From: Solimonas sp040391865
GTDB taxonomy: Bacteria; Pseudomonadota; Gammaproteobacteria; Nevskiales; Nevskiaceae
Assembly: GCA_040391865.1 (NCBI GenBank)
Contig: JBEBWZ010000050.1
Coordinates: 1 to 22,269 of the forward strand
DNA length: 22,269 nt
Direction: 5' to 3'
The position numbers were made by a program, and so were the translations under genes. Positions within the stretch are counted from its first letter, which is position 1; each line of letters begins with the position of its first letter. The notes below the pieces were generated by a model. The model saw nothing but the letters and a program-made list of their open reading frames with translations, had not been told where the DNA came from and made no database searches. Shown here piece after piece: positions 15,175 through 22,269 of the stretch.

Positions 15175-16418
15175 GGCAGCAACGACTCCCCACGGATCAG
15201 ATCATCGAAGCTTTCGCGCGCACGCGCGACATGCACCTGATCGCCATCGACGATCAGCTCGGCGGCGCGCGCACGGGTGTTGTAGTTCGACGCCATGGTG
15301 AAGCCGTAGGCGCCAGCGGTGCGCACCGCCAGCAGGTCGCCTGCGGCGATCGCCAGCTCGCGATCCTTGCCGAGCCAGTCGCCGGTCTCGCAGACCGGGC
15401 CGACCACGTCGTAGTTGCGCGTCGGCTGATCGCTGCGCGGGGTCACCGGCACGATGTCCATCCACGCCTGATACAGCGTCGGCCGCACCAGATCGTTCAT
15501 CGCCGCATCCACCACGGCGAAGGACTTTTCTTCATTGCCCTTCAGCCCCAGCACACGCGTCACCAGAATGCCGGCGGTACCGGCGATCGCGCGGCCCGGC
15601 TCGGTCAGCACCTTCAGGCGACGACCTGCAAGCTTCGGCAACAGCGCGGCGGCCCAGTCGCGGGGCAGCGGCGGCACTTCATCCTTGTAACGCACGCCGA
15701 GACCACCGCCGACGTCGATATGACGCAGGGTGATGCCGCGCGCCTGCAGCCGATCGACCAGCGCCAGCACGCGATCGAGCGCATCGAGCAGGGGCGAGAT
15801 ATCGAGCAGCTGCGACCCGATATGGCTGGCGACACCGACAATCTCGATGCCGGCCATCTCTGCGGCCACGGCATACAGGTGCTCGGCAGTGGCGATATCG
15901 ACGCCGAACTTGTTGGCCTTGAGCCCGGTGGAAATGTACGGATGGGTCTTGGCATCAACGTCCGGATTGACCCGCAGCGCGATGCGCGCGCGCTGACCGA
16001 GGCTGCGCGCCACCGCGTCGAGCTGATGCAGCTCGAATTCCGATTCGACGTTGAAGCCGTAGATGCCGGCGTTCAACGCCATGCGCATTTCGTCCTCGGT
16101 CTTGCCGACACCGGAGAACACCACCTTCGCGGCATCGCCACCGGCCTTCAGCACCCGCTGCAGTTCACCACCGGACACGATGTCGAAACCGGCGCCGAGG
16201 CGCGCGAGGATCTGCAGCACCGCGATGTTGGAATTGGCCTTGACCGCGTAACAGACCAGATGATCGCTGCCCGCCAGCGCTTCCTGAAACGCACGGAAAT
16301 GCGCTTCGAGCGCGGCGCGTGAATAGACGTACAGCGGCGTGCCGTGACGGGCCGCCAGCTCGGCGAGCGGCAGGGCTTCGGCGTGCAGCGCGCCGGCGCG
16401 ATATTCAAAGGAATCCAC
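15171..16418 (-). CDS. lysA: Diaminopimelate decarboxylase
   Basis: A 415-residue PLP enzyme converting meso-diaminopimelate to lysine. The PLP lysine is in YAVKANSN (about residue 60). Other family blocks are HIGSQ, HIDVGGGLGVRY, EPGRAI, CETGD and the C-terminal GAYGFTMASNYNTR. I place the start at GTG 16418 (VDSFEYRAG), because AGGA lies five bases before it and the size fits the family. The frame stays open to 16541 but that extension is Arg/Pro-rich and unlike LysA. It follows lptM, as in many gammaproteobacteria, but is coupled to polA rather than followed by dapF. Confidence 0.96.
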   Translation of the reverse strand: MDSFEYRAGALHAEALPLAELAARHGTPLYVYSRAALEAHFRAFQEALAGSDHLVCYAVKANSNIAVLQILARLGAGFDIVSGGELQRVLKAGGDAAKVVFSGVGKTEDEMRMALNAGIYGFNVESEFELHQLDAVARSLGQRARIALRVNPDVDAKTHPYISTGLKANKFGVDIATAEHLYAVAAEMAGIEIVGVASHIGSQLLDISPLLDALDRVLALVDRLQARGITLRHIDVGGGLGVRYKDEVPPLPRDWAAALLPKLAGRRLKVLTEPGRAIAGTAGILVTRVLGLKGNEEKSFAVVDAAMNDLVRPTLYQAWMDIVPVTPRSDQPTRNYDVVGPVCETGDWLGKDRELAIAAGDLLAVRTAGAYGFTMASNYNTRARAAELIVDGDQVHVARARESFDDLIRGESLLP

Positions 16419-16681
16419 GAGTGTCCTGATTCTGGTGAGCGGGCGAGCCGGATGACTGCACCGCGGGTGGGGTCTCGACAGGATCGGCGACAGCGCTGTC
16501 CGGTCCGGCATCGCCATGCGACCGGCCTGCGCGACGGGCACAGGCGATCGGCAAGGTCGACGACATGGAAAGGCAGCGAGAACGCAGCATGCGCAGGCCC
16601 TGGAAACGGGCGGGCAGTATACGTTGCCACGCCGGCACCCGGCAGCGCCCGCTCCCGACGGCGGCGCGGCCCCGCGGCCGC
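16419..16681 (-). other. lptM-lysA intergenic region with candidate promoter
   Basis: The 263-bp gap holds TATACT (minus strand 16621-16616, five of six) with a weak -35 CTGCCG 18 nt upstream, giving lysA its own promoter and a leader of about 190 nt. A 61-codon frame (16590-16405) starts 26 nt after that -10 and overlaps the lysA start by 14 bp, but its codon use is unlike the neighbours. No riboswitch fold was recognised. Confidence 0.4.
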
Positions 16682-16939
16682 TCAGGGTGCGGCGGGTGTG
16701 GCCTGCGACTCGCGATCCGCTGCGTCTTCTTCGTCCTGCGGCGCGGGTTCCAGCACCGGGTCATCGATCGCCGGACTTGCTTCCGTCGCACTCGCCGGCG
16801 CGGCCGGCGTGAGCGGTGCCGGCGCTGCGCTGCCGGCCACTGCCGGTGATTTATCGCCAGGCAGATACAGGTCGCCGGACTGGCCACAGGCCGTCAGCGC
16901 GACACAGAAAGCAAAGGCTAGCGGGCGAAAAAACGGCAT
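16682..16939 (-). CDS. lptM: LPS-assembly lipoprotein LptM (YifL)
   Basis: An 85-residue lipoprotein. The start at 16939 gives a lipoprotein signal peptide (MPFFRPLAFAFCVALTAC) with lipobox LTAC and acylated Cys18. The sequence directly after, GQSGDLYLP, is the LptM signature (C-G-x-x-G-x-LYLP). By family knowledge LptM helps the LptD-LptE translocon fold correctly, including LptD disulfide rearrangement. The rest is a disordered Ala/Pro/acidic tail longer than in E. coli. The frame extends upstream of 16939 without any signal peptide, so that extension is rejected. It sits upstream of lysA, its usual place. Confidence 0.9.
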   Translation of the reverse strand: MPFFRPLAFAFCVALTACGQSGDLYLPGDKSPAVAGSAAPAPLTPAAPASATEASPAIDDPVLEPAPQDEEDAADRESQATPAAP

Positions 16940-16965
16940 GGCGGCGATCTGCGGAACGGGACTGC

Positions 16966-16971
16966 AGTATA
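16966..16971 (-). promoter_or_regulatory. Candidate -10 element of lptM
   Basis: TATACT on the minus strand lies 26 nt before the lptM ATG. The -35 at 17 nt (GTCGCA) is weak. The same TATACTGC octamer occurs before lysA. Confidence 0.4.
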
Positions 16972-17014
16972 GCGATGCGGTTCTCGCATGCGACTGGCGC
17001 CGCGCGTTCCATCG

Positions 17015-17020
17015 CATAAT
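17015..17020 (+). promoter_or_regulatory. Candidate -10 element just before the hydrolase gene
   Basis: CATAAT (five of six) ends eight bases before the ATG at 17029, with no Shine-Dalgarno in between. Transcription would start about at the start codon, suggesting a leaderless message. Confidence 0.4.
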
Positions 17021-17028
17021 GCGCGCCC

Positions 17029-17709
17029 ATGAAAAAGCTAGAAACCGCAGACGACATCATCCTCGAGCCCGCCACGCCCGCACGCGCCAGCGTGATCTGG
17101 CTGCATGGCCTCGGCGCCGACGGTCACGACTTCGTGCCGATCGTGCCGGAGCTGGGCCTGCCCGCCGACAGCGGCATCCGCTTCATCTTCCCGCATGCCG
17201 CGGTGCAACCGGTGACGCTGAACGGCGGCGTGCCGATGCGCGCCTGGTACGACATCTATGGCCTCGGCGATGCCTCGCGCCAGGACGCGGCCGGCATCCG
17301 CGCCTCGGAACAGCGCATCGGCCGCTATCTGCAACGCGAGATCGATGCCGGCATTCCTGCGCAGCGGATCGTGCTCGCCGGTTTTTCGCAGGGCGGTGCG
17401 ATCGCACTGCACAGCGCGCTGCGCTATCCGCAGACGCTGGCCGGGGTCATCGCGCTGTCGACCTATCTGCCGCTGCAAGATTCGGTGAGCGCAGAAGCGC
17501 ATGCCGCCAACCGCCAGATCCCGGCGCTGGTCTGCCACGGCCGTCACGATCCGGTGGTGCCGTTCGCCTGGGGCGAGCGCGCCCGCGATACCTTGCAGGC
17601 GCTGGGCGCGCCCGTCAGCTGGCATGCCTACCCGATGCAGCATCAGGTCTGTGCCGAGGAGATCGCCGAGATCGCGCGCTGGCTACGGCAGCGCTTACTC
17701 GCGGTCTGA
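17029..17709 (+). CDS. Alpha/beta-hydrolase carboxylesterase (phospholipase/carboxylesterase family)
   Basis: A 226-residue cytosolic esterase of the carboxylesterase 2 / acyl-protein-thioesterase-like family. It has WLHGLGADGHDF near the N-terminus (oxyanion region) and the nucleophile elbow GFSQGG (Ser120). The acid is Asp174 in HGRHDPVVP and the His is His205 in YPMQHQVC. Length matches the family (about 220). It hydrolyses short-chain or lysophospholipid esters by family knowledge; the physiological substrate is unknown. It diverges from lptM, and its last 15 bp overlap the end of convergent tamB. Confidence 0.92.
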   Translation: MKKLETADDIILEPATPARASVIWLHGLGADGHDFVPIVPELGLPADSGIRFIFPHAAVQPVTLNGGVPMRAWYDIYGLGDASRQDAAGIRASEQRIGRYLQREIDAGIPAQRIVLAGFSQGGAIALHSALRYPQTLAGVIALSTYLPLQDSVSAEAHAANRQIPALVCHGRHDPVVPFAWGERARDTLQALGAPVSWHAYPMQHQVCAEEIAEIARWLRQRLLAV

Positions 17710-20700
17710 GTCCGGCTCTGCCGGCCTGGCCTCCGGGCCGCCGGTCGCCTGCGCCGCCGGCACTGCAACGCCTTCGGCGCCGGTGATGCTGCTGCCGGCA
17801 CGCGCGGGATCGTCTTCCGGTGCGCGCACCTTGGCCTTGGATTCGATGGTGTACAGCACATCGCCACCCGATTCGACGCCGGATTCGGTCGCCAGCTTGA
17901 AGCCGTGACCGATGTCGTACTGCAGACGGAAGGTATGGCCCTGCTGGAACAGGCCGATGCCGTAGCTGATGTACAGCCGCGGCGACAGATACTTGCCGAC
18001 CGTCAGCTTCGCCTGGTCGTTGCTCTCGCCGGGCTTGGCGCCGAGGCTGATCTCGTCGACGCCGATCTTGCCGCCCAGCCGCTGCGCCAGCCATTCGCCG
18101 CCGGCCAGTCCCAGCGACAGCGCCGCATCCGCGACCATCTCCTTGTCGGCGGTGCTCGAACCCTCATCCATCGCACGCCCCAGCACCAGCCATGACAGTT
18201 GCCGGTTCTGCGGCATCGCCGGGGTCGAGAACAACGCGAACTGCGGCTTGTCCAGCGTGCCGCGCACGGTCACGCCCACGGTGATGTCCTCGCGCGGCTT
18301 GCGCGTGGCGCGCAGTTCCAGCGCCGGCTGCGTCACCGCACCGCCGGTGAAGATCAGCTTGCCGGTCTCGATGCTGAGATCCTGTCCATACGCCTTGTAG
18401 CGGCCCTCGACCAGGGTGATTTCACCGCGGCCGCTGGTGGGCATGCCCGGCTCCTCGATCAGTTGCAGACTGCCGGCCAGCCGGGTCTTCAGCCCGAAGC
18501 CGTCGATGCTCACCGCATCGCCCAGGCGCACGCGAATGTCGGCGTGGATATCGATGCCGCCGCTGGCTTCCGGTGCATCGCTGCGCACGATCACCTGATC
18601 GCCACTCGGCCCGACGCCGCTGTCGAGACTCTTGGGCGTGATTTCGGCGCGCGGCACGTCCACGGTGCCGGTGACATGCAGCGCCTGATCGGCGAGCCGC
18701 ACCTGCAGATCCGGCGAGATCCAGACACTGGCGTCGGGAATGCGTGCGGCGAGGAAATCCTTGCCCTTGATCCGCAGTTCCAGCCGCAGCGGCTCGGCCC
18801 AGGGCTCGAGCACGCCTTCGATGCCGACGAGTCCGTCACCCGATACCGCCGATGCCGCCAGGTCCAGCCGCGGCGAGCCATCGCCGCTGATGCGGACCTG
18901 CAGCTCGCGCAGTTCGATGCCGGGCGTCGCGAGACGGACCAGACCCTCGCCCACCGTCAGCGCGCCGGACAGTTGCGGCGCGGTCAGCGTGCCCGCCAGT
19001 TGCAGCTCCCCGCGCAGATGCCCGGAGACCTGCTGCAACTCGCGACTGAACAGCTTGAGGAACGCCAGGTCCGGCAGGTCGGCGCGCAGCTGGCCGCTCA
19101 GCGGTCGCTGCATCAGCTCCGCAGTCCCCGCGAGCACCGCATTCAGCCACAGGCCGCCACCGGCGAACGGCAGCTCGACATCAGCTTTCAATCCCTCGCC
19201 GGACTCGGCGATCTGCGCGGTCGCCGGCTGCAGACTCAGCGGCGGCAGGCCGCGTTGGCGCAGTTCGCCGGCGGTGGTGCGCAACTCGGCGCCCAACGCC
19301 TTCAGGCCGCGGTCATCGAACTCCACCCGCCCGGTGCCGTCGACGGCCAGCTTGATCTCGGTGCCCTCCGGCAACAGCGGCTGCAGGTAGGCGAGGTCGA
19401 AGGCTTCGAGGCGGAACGCCAGACGCTGTGTCTGCTCGTGCTTGCCGAACTCGGCGCAGGCACGTGCGTCGCCGCTGGCCCAGCAGGCCGGAGACAGGGA
19501 AATCTCGCGACCCAGCAGCAGTGCCGCCGGCTCTTCCAGGGTCCAGGCACGCAATTGGGTGGGGGCCAGGCGTCCCGCAGTGATCTGCCCGCTCCAGGAC
19601 GGCGCAGCGATATCGAGCTTGCCGGCGGCATCGAGCTCTACCGCGCCCTGATCGCTGTCGACGCGCAGCTCGATCAGATGTTGCCCGATCGGGCCATGCG
19701 CCGAGAAGCGTGCGGCGCTGACCTTGGTGCCGGCATCCAGCGCACGCAATTCCAGATCGAGATCGATGTGCCGCTTGAGATCGACGTCGGCCGCGATCTC
19801 GGCCTGCGCCAGACGGATATCGCCGTAGCGCAGTGCGGTGATGCGGCCCTTGGCGGTGACCTGCGGCGAGGCCGGCTCGCCGCGCGCCGTCACGCGCAGC
19901 TGCGCTGCGCCCTGCAGCTCCGGCCACAGCGCGGCCAGCCGCGGGCTGTCCAGCGACGCCTGCAGGTCCAGCAATGGCCAGGCGCGACCACGGCCCTCGA
20001 GCACGGTACCGCCGGTGGCCAGGTGCAGCTGCGCGATATCCAGCGCCTCGCCGGCGTAGCGGCCGCGCGTCTCCAGCGTCAGCGGATAACCGCGCAGTTC
20101 GGAATCGGCCAGCTGCAGCTGGAAATCCACGCGCGGCTGCTCGCCTTCGATCACCGTGCGCGCATCGAACTGGCCGTTGATGCGCCCGGTCAGTTCCGGC
20201 ATGAACTTGCCGGGATCGAAGTTCTGCACCGTGCCTTTCGCGTCCACCTTCAGCGCCGCGGACCAGTCGATGTCGGCCTGCGCCTGCAGGCGTCCGTCGA
20301 GAGCCTGCAGGTCCAGCGCATCGGCACGCAGCCGCTCCAGGGAGCCGTTGCCGCTGGCTTTCACCACGGCGTCGATACCGGCGGCGACCAGCGCGGGATC
20401 CCCCTGGTAGCGGTAGTCGTCGAACACGCCACTCCAGTGCAGGGCACCGCGTGTGCTGCTGACGATCGGTTCACTGCCGGGCGCCAGCTGCGGCGGCCAT
20501 TGCAGTTGCTGCCATTGCAGCTGCAGGTCCGATGCGCTGCGGTAGCCGAACTTGCCGACCAGCTGTGCCTGCACGAAGCCGCTGCTCGCCAGCCGTTCGA
20601 TCTGCAGGCCATCGGGCAACAGCTGCACCTCGCCCTCGAGGCCCACGCGATCGACCCACGGCGTGGTCGCCGCCAGCTGCTGCAGTTCGATGCGATCGCC

Positions 20701-21222
20701 GCGCCAGCTGCCGGCCAGCACGATCTCGTCGATCACGATCGGCTCGGCATCCGGCAGCTGCAGCGTCAGCCGCTGTACCGCGACATCGGACAGCAGCACA
20801 TTCAGCGGCAACCGCGTCAGCGCATCGCCGGCGGGCGGTTCCGTCTCCGGCTCGGCGCTGCCCGGCTTGATCGTGACCTCCACGGCTGCGGCATGCACGC
20901 GCGCCAGCGACACGCGCCGTGCCAGCAAGGCCGGCAGCGACCAGCGCAGATCCGCATCGCGCACTTCGACGGCAATGGCGTCATCTTCGTAACGGAACTG
21001 CTGCAGGCGCGGGCCGCTCCACAAGCGCCCCTCGACGCCCTCGAACTCCAGCCCATCGACCCAGCGCGCCGCCTGACTGAACGCCAGCGAGGTACCGGAT
21101 TCGGTGAACAGCAGGAACGAACTCAGCGCCAGCAGCAGCATCACCGCGATGCCGGCGGCGTCCAGCGCCAGATCCAGCAGCGTGCGCGCCACCGCGGCCA
21201 GGGCCGTGCGCAGGCGGCTCAC
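17695..21222 (-). CDS. tamB: Translocation and assembly module protein TamB
   Basis: A 1175-residue periplasm-spanning protein of the AsmA-like/TamB family. It has one N-terminal membrane anchor (about residues 22-40) and a long beta-rich groove thought to carry phospholipids to the outer membrane and to help autotransporter assembly. The C-terminal TamB/DUF490 domain is clear (LIFTGGAVTQPALELRATR, LSWLVLGR, and FRLQYDIGHGFKLATESGV). A Cys pair near residues 575-590 (SPACWASGDARACAEFG) resembles the conserved disulfide region. After the usual end (VLYTIESK) there is an extra disordered tail of about 43 residues. It starts with GTG that overlaps the tamA stop as GTGA, so the two are translationally coupled. 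Confidence 0.95.
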   Translation of the reverse strand: MSRLRTALAAVARTLLDLALDAAGIAVMLLLALSSFLLFTESGTSLAFSQAARWVDGLEFEGVEGRLWSGPRLQQFRYEDDAIAVEVRDADLRWSLPALLARRVSLARVHAAAVEVTIKPGSAEPETEPPAGDALTRLPLNVLLSDVAVQRLTLQLPDAEPIVIDEIVLAGSWRGDRIELQQLAATTPWVDRVGLEGEVQLLPDGLQIERLASSGFVQAQLVGKFGYRSASDLQLQWQQLQWPPQLAPGSEPIVSSTRGALHWSGVFDDYRYQGDPALVAAGIDAVVKASGNGSLERLRADALDLQALDGRLQAQADIDWSAALKVDAKGTVQNFDPGKFMPELTGRINGQFDARTVIEGEQPRVDFQLQLADSELRGYPLTLETRGRYAGEALDIAQLHLATGGTVLEGRGRAWPLLDLQASLDSPRLAALWPELQGAAQLRVTARGEPASPQVTAKGRITALRYGDIRLAQAEIAADVDLKRHIDLDLELRALDAGTKVSAARFSAHGPIGQHLIELRVDSDQGAVELDAAGKLDIAAPSWSGQITAGRLAPTQLRAWTLEEPAALLLGREISLSPACWASGDARACAEFGKHEQTQRLAFRLEAFDLAYLQPLLPEGTEIKLAVDGTGRVEFDDRGLKALGAELRTTAGELRQRGLPPLSLQPATAQIAESGEGLKADVELPFAGGGLWLNAVLAGTAELMQRPLSGQLRADLPDLAFLKLFSRELQQVSGHLRGELQLAGTLTAPQLSGALTVGEGLVRLATPGIELRELQVRISGDGSPRLDLAASAVSGDGLVGIEGVLEPWAEPLRLELRIKGKDFLAARIPDASVWISPDLQVRLADQALHVTGTVDVPRAEITPKSLDSGVGPSGDQVIVRSDAPEASGGIDIHADIRVRLGDAVSIDGFGLKTRLAGSLQLIEEPGMPTSGRGEITLVEGRYKAYGQDLSIETGKLIFTGGAVTQPALELRATRKPREDITVGVTVRGTLDKPQFALFSTPAMPQNRQLSWLVLGRAMDEGSSTADKEMVADAALSLGLAGGEWLAQRLGGKIGVDEISLGAKPGESNDQAKLTVGKYLSPRLYISYGIGLFQQGHTFRLQYDIGHGFKLATESGVESGGDVLYTIESKAKVRAPEDDPARAGSSITGAEGVAVPAAQATGGPEARPAEPDSDRE

Positions 21223-22268
21223 AGGCCCACCCGTATGCCGATGTGCAAGCGCACGGCGGTCTCCGGATCATCGAGCGGATGCGCGACATCGAGCTGGATC
21301 GAGCCCACCGGCGCGCGATAGCGCAGACCGACACCGACACCCTGATACAGCTTGGGCCCCGGATTGTCGCCGGCGCCGCCGATGTCGTAGAACAGCGCCG
21401 CGCCCCAGTTGTCCCAGACGCGCGTTTCCAGCTCCAGACTGCCCACCGTCAGGAAGCGACCGCCGATGACGTTGCCATTGCTGTCCTGCGGCCCCAGCGA
21501 TTGATACTTGTACCCGCGCACCGATTGATCGCCACCGGCGAAGTAACGTTGCGAGGCCGGCAACTCTCCGAAATCCTCGACCGCACTCGCACCAAACTCG
21601 TAACGCCCCAGCAACCGCGTGCGCCGCGTCACCGGATAGGCGCCGCGCAGCACCGTGCGGAACTGCGCGAAACTGACATCGCTGATCACGCCGCGATAGC
21701 CGCCGTGCAGATCGGCAAACAGCGACCAGCCGCGCCGGGTGTAGATCGGATCATCCAGTTCCGAGCGGTTGAACGAGATGCCGGGCATCAGCAGATTGGC
21801 CTGCTGCTCGGTGAGCCCGAGTTGCGACTGTTCGTGCGTGAAGGTCAGATACAGGCGCCGCTGCCATTCTCCAGGCGTCCGCGACAGGCTCAGATCGATA
21901 CCGTATTTGCGGCTTTCGCCATCCTCGAACCGTTCCTGGGTCAATTCACCGGCCAGCGCCACCTGCTCGCCGGGACGGATGCCCAGCGGAATCCGGTATT
22001 CGCCACGCGCCGTGTTCTTGACCTCCGACAGCCGCGACTCGAGCCGCAGCTTGTGGCCGCTATCGGTCAGTCGCCGGAACTCGGCGCCGGCGCCGATCCG
22101 CGCTCCGGTATCGGTGCCGTAGCCGACACCCACTTCATAGCGCCGCGGCGCGCGCGGCGTGGTCTTGACGATGATCGGCACCTGCCGGTCCTCGCCGGTG
22201 TGCTCGCGATCGGGGACCATCTCCACCGAATCGAAATACTCGAGATCGCTGAGCGCGAACTGCGCATC
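21219..22268 (-). CDS. tamA: Outer-membrane assembly protein TamA (5' truncated)
   Basis: The C-terminal about 350 residues of an Omp85-family barrel; the gene enters from beyond the window, and the GTG at 22226 is an internal codon. The visible part begins at the end of the last POTRA domain (FALSDLEYFDSVEMVPDRE), then the 16-strand barrel. The Omp85 lid-lock motif is present as FAGGDQSVRGYKYQSLGP (VRGY). The C-terminus VRLHIGIRVGL is the last strand, with a Leu terminus rather than the usual aromatic residue. With TamB it forms the TAM complex that supports outer-membrane protein and lipid homeostasis. tamA-tamB order and overlap are as expected. Confidence 0.95.
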   Translation of the reverse strand, partial: DAQFALSDLEYFDSVEMVPDREHTGEDRQVPIIVKTTPRAPRRYEVGVGYGTDTGARIGAGAEFRRLTDSGHKLRLESRLSEVKNTARGEYRIPLGIRPGEQVALAGELTQERFEDGESRKYGIDLSLSRTPGEWQRRLYLTFTHEQSQLGLTEQQANLLMPGISFNRSELDDPIYTRRGWSLFADLHGGYRGVISDVSFAQFRTVLRGAYPVTRRTRLLGRYEFGASAVEDFGELPASQRYFAGGDQSVRGYKYQSLGPQDSNGNVIGGRFLTVGSLELETRVWDNWGAALFYDIGGAGDNPGPKLYQGVGVGLRYRAPVGSIQLDVAHPLDDPETAVRLHIGIRVGL

Positions 22269-22269
22269 G

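Noticed and set aside
16419..16541. N-terminal extension of lysA
   Set aside because: Arg/Pro-rich and unlike LysA; the GTG at 16418 has a proper AGGA site and gives the normal length.
18199..21321. 1040-codon open frame on the plus strand opposite tamB
   Set aside because: Gln/Arg/Ala-rich translation without recognisable domains; it mirrors tamB, whose anchor and TamB domain are clear. GC-rich DNA often leaves the antisense frame open.

Overview
The window is about 22 kb of GC-rich (roughly two-thirds G+C) chromosomal DNA from a Gram-negative bacterium. The engB / cytochrome c4 / dsbA cluster next to polA, together with lptM-lysA, tamA-tamB, an LpxL acyltransferase and RarD, points to a gammaproteobacterium. 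A high-GC lineage such as Nevskiales or Xanthomonadales is my guess from protein style, not a proven placement. I see no phage, transposon, CRISPR or rRNA.

Layout. (1) Positions 3-3008 hold the 3' part of a large surface protein: a Gly/Asp-rich repeat passenger, an autotransporter-type beta-barrel, a calcium-binding linker and a C-terminal OmpA peptidoglycan-binding domain, closed by a strong terminator. (2) A gene-free stretch of about 360 bp with clustered palindromes leads to tRNA-Arg(CCG) and a PAS-GGDEF diguanylate cyclase, both on the minus strand. (3) A plus-strand block carries rarD, an lpxL-like acyltransferase, a TPR/NTF2-like periplasmic protein and an L,D-transpeptidase with a related NTF2-like tail. 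(4) A minus-strand block carries cytochrome c4, dsbA and an M14 carboxypeptidase. (5) Divergent engB is followed by a 340-bp intergenic region, then minus-strand lptM-lysA-polA. (6) A plus-strand alpha/beta hydrolase converges on the minus-strand tamA-tamB operon; tamA is cut by the window end.

The standout is between engB and polA. On the minus strand there is a near-consensus sigma-E promoter (GGAACTT, 16 nt, TCTAA). About seven bases later a predicted 114-nt RNA begins that folds into four consecutive hairpins, each with a C-rich apical loop; the last is a 12-bp intrinsic terminator with a six-C loop. The position matches that of Spot 42 (enterics) and ErsA (Pseudomonas, sigma-22 dependent), and the C-rich loops resemble Xanthomonas sX13. 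It is best read as an unannotated envelope-stress small RNA that would pair with G-rich ribosome-binding sites.

Most protein genes here serve the cell envelope: outer-membrane assembly (TamAB), LPS export (LptM), lipid A acylation (LpxL), disulfide formation (DsbA), peptidoglycan cross-linking or trimming (L,D-transpeptidase, M14 peptidase), a precursor for peptidoglycan/lysine (LysA acts on meso-DAP) and an adhesin-like surface protein. A sigma-E-driven RNA fits that setting. A second regulatory oddity is a textbook intrinsic terminator inside the signal-peptide codons of the M14 peptidase gene, just after dsbA.
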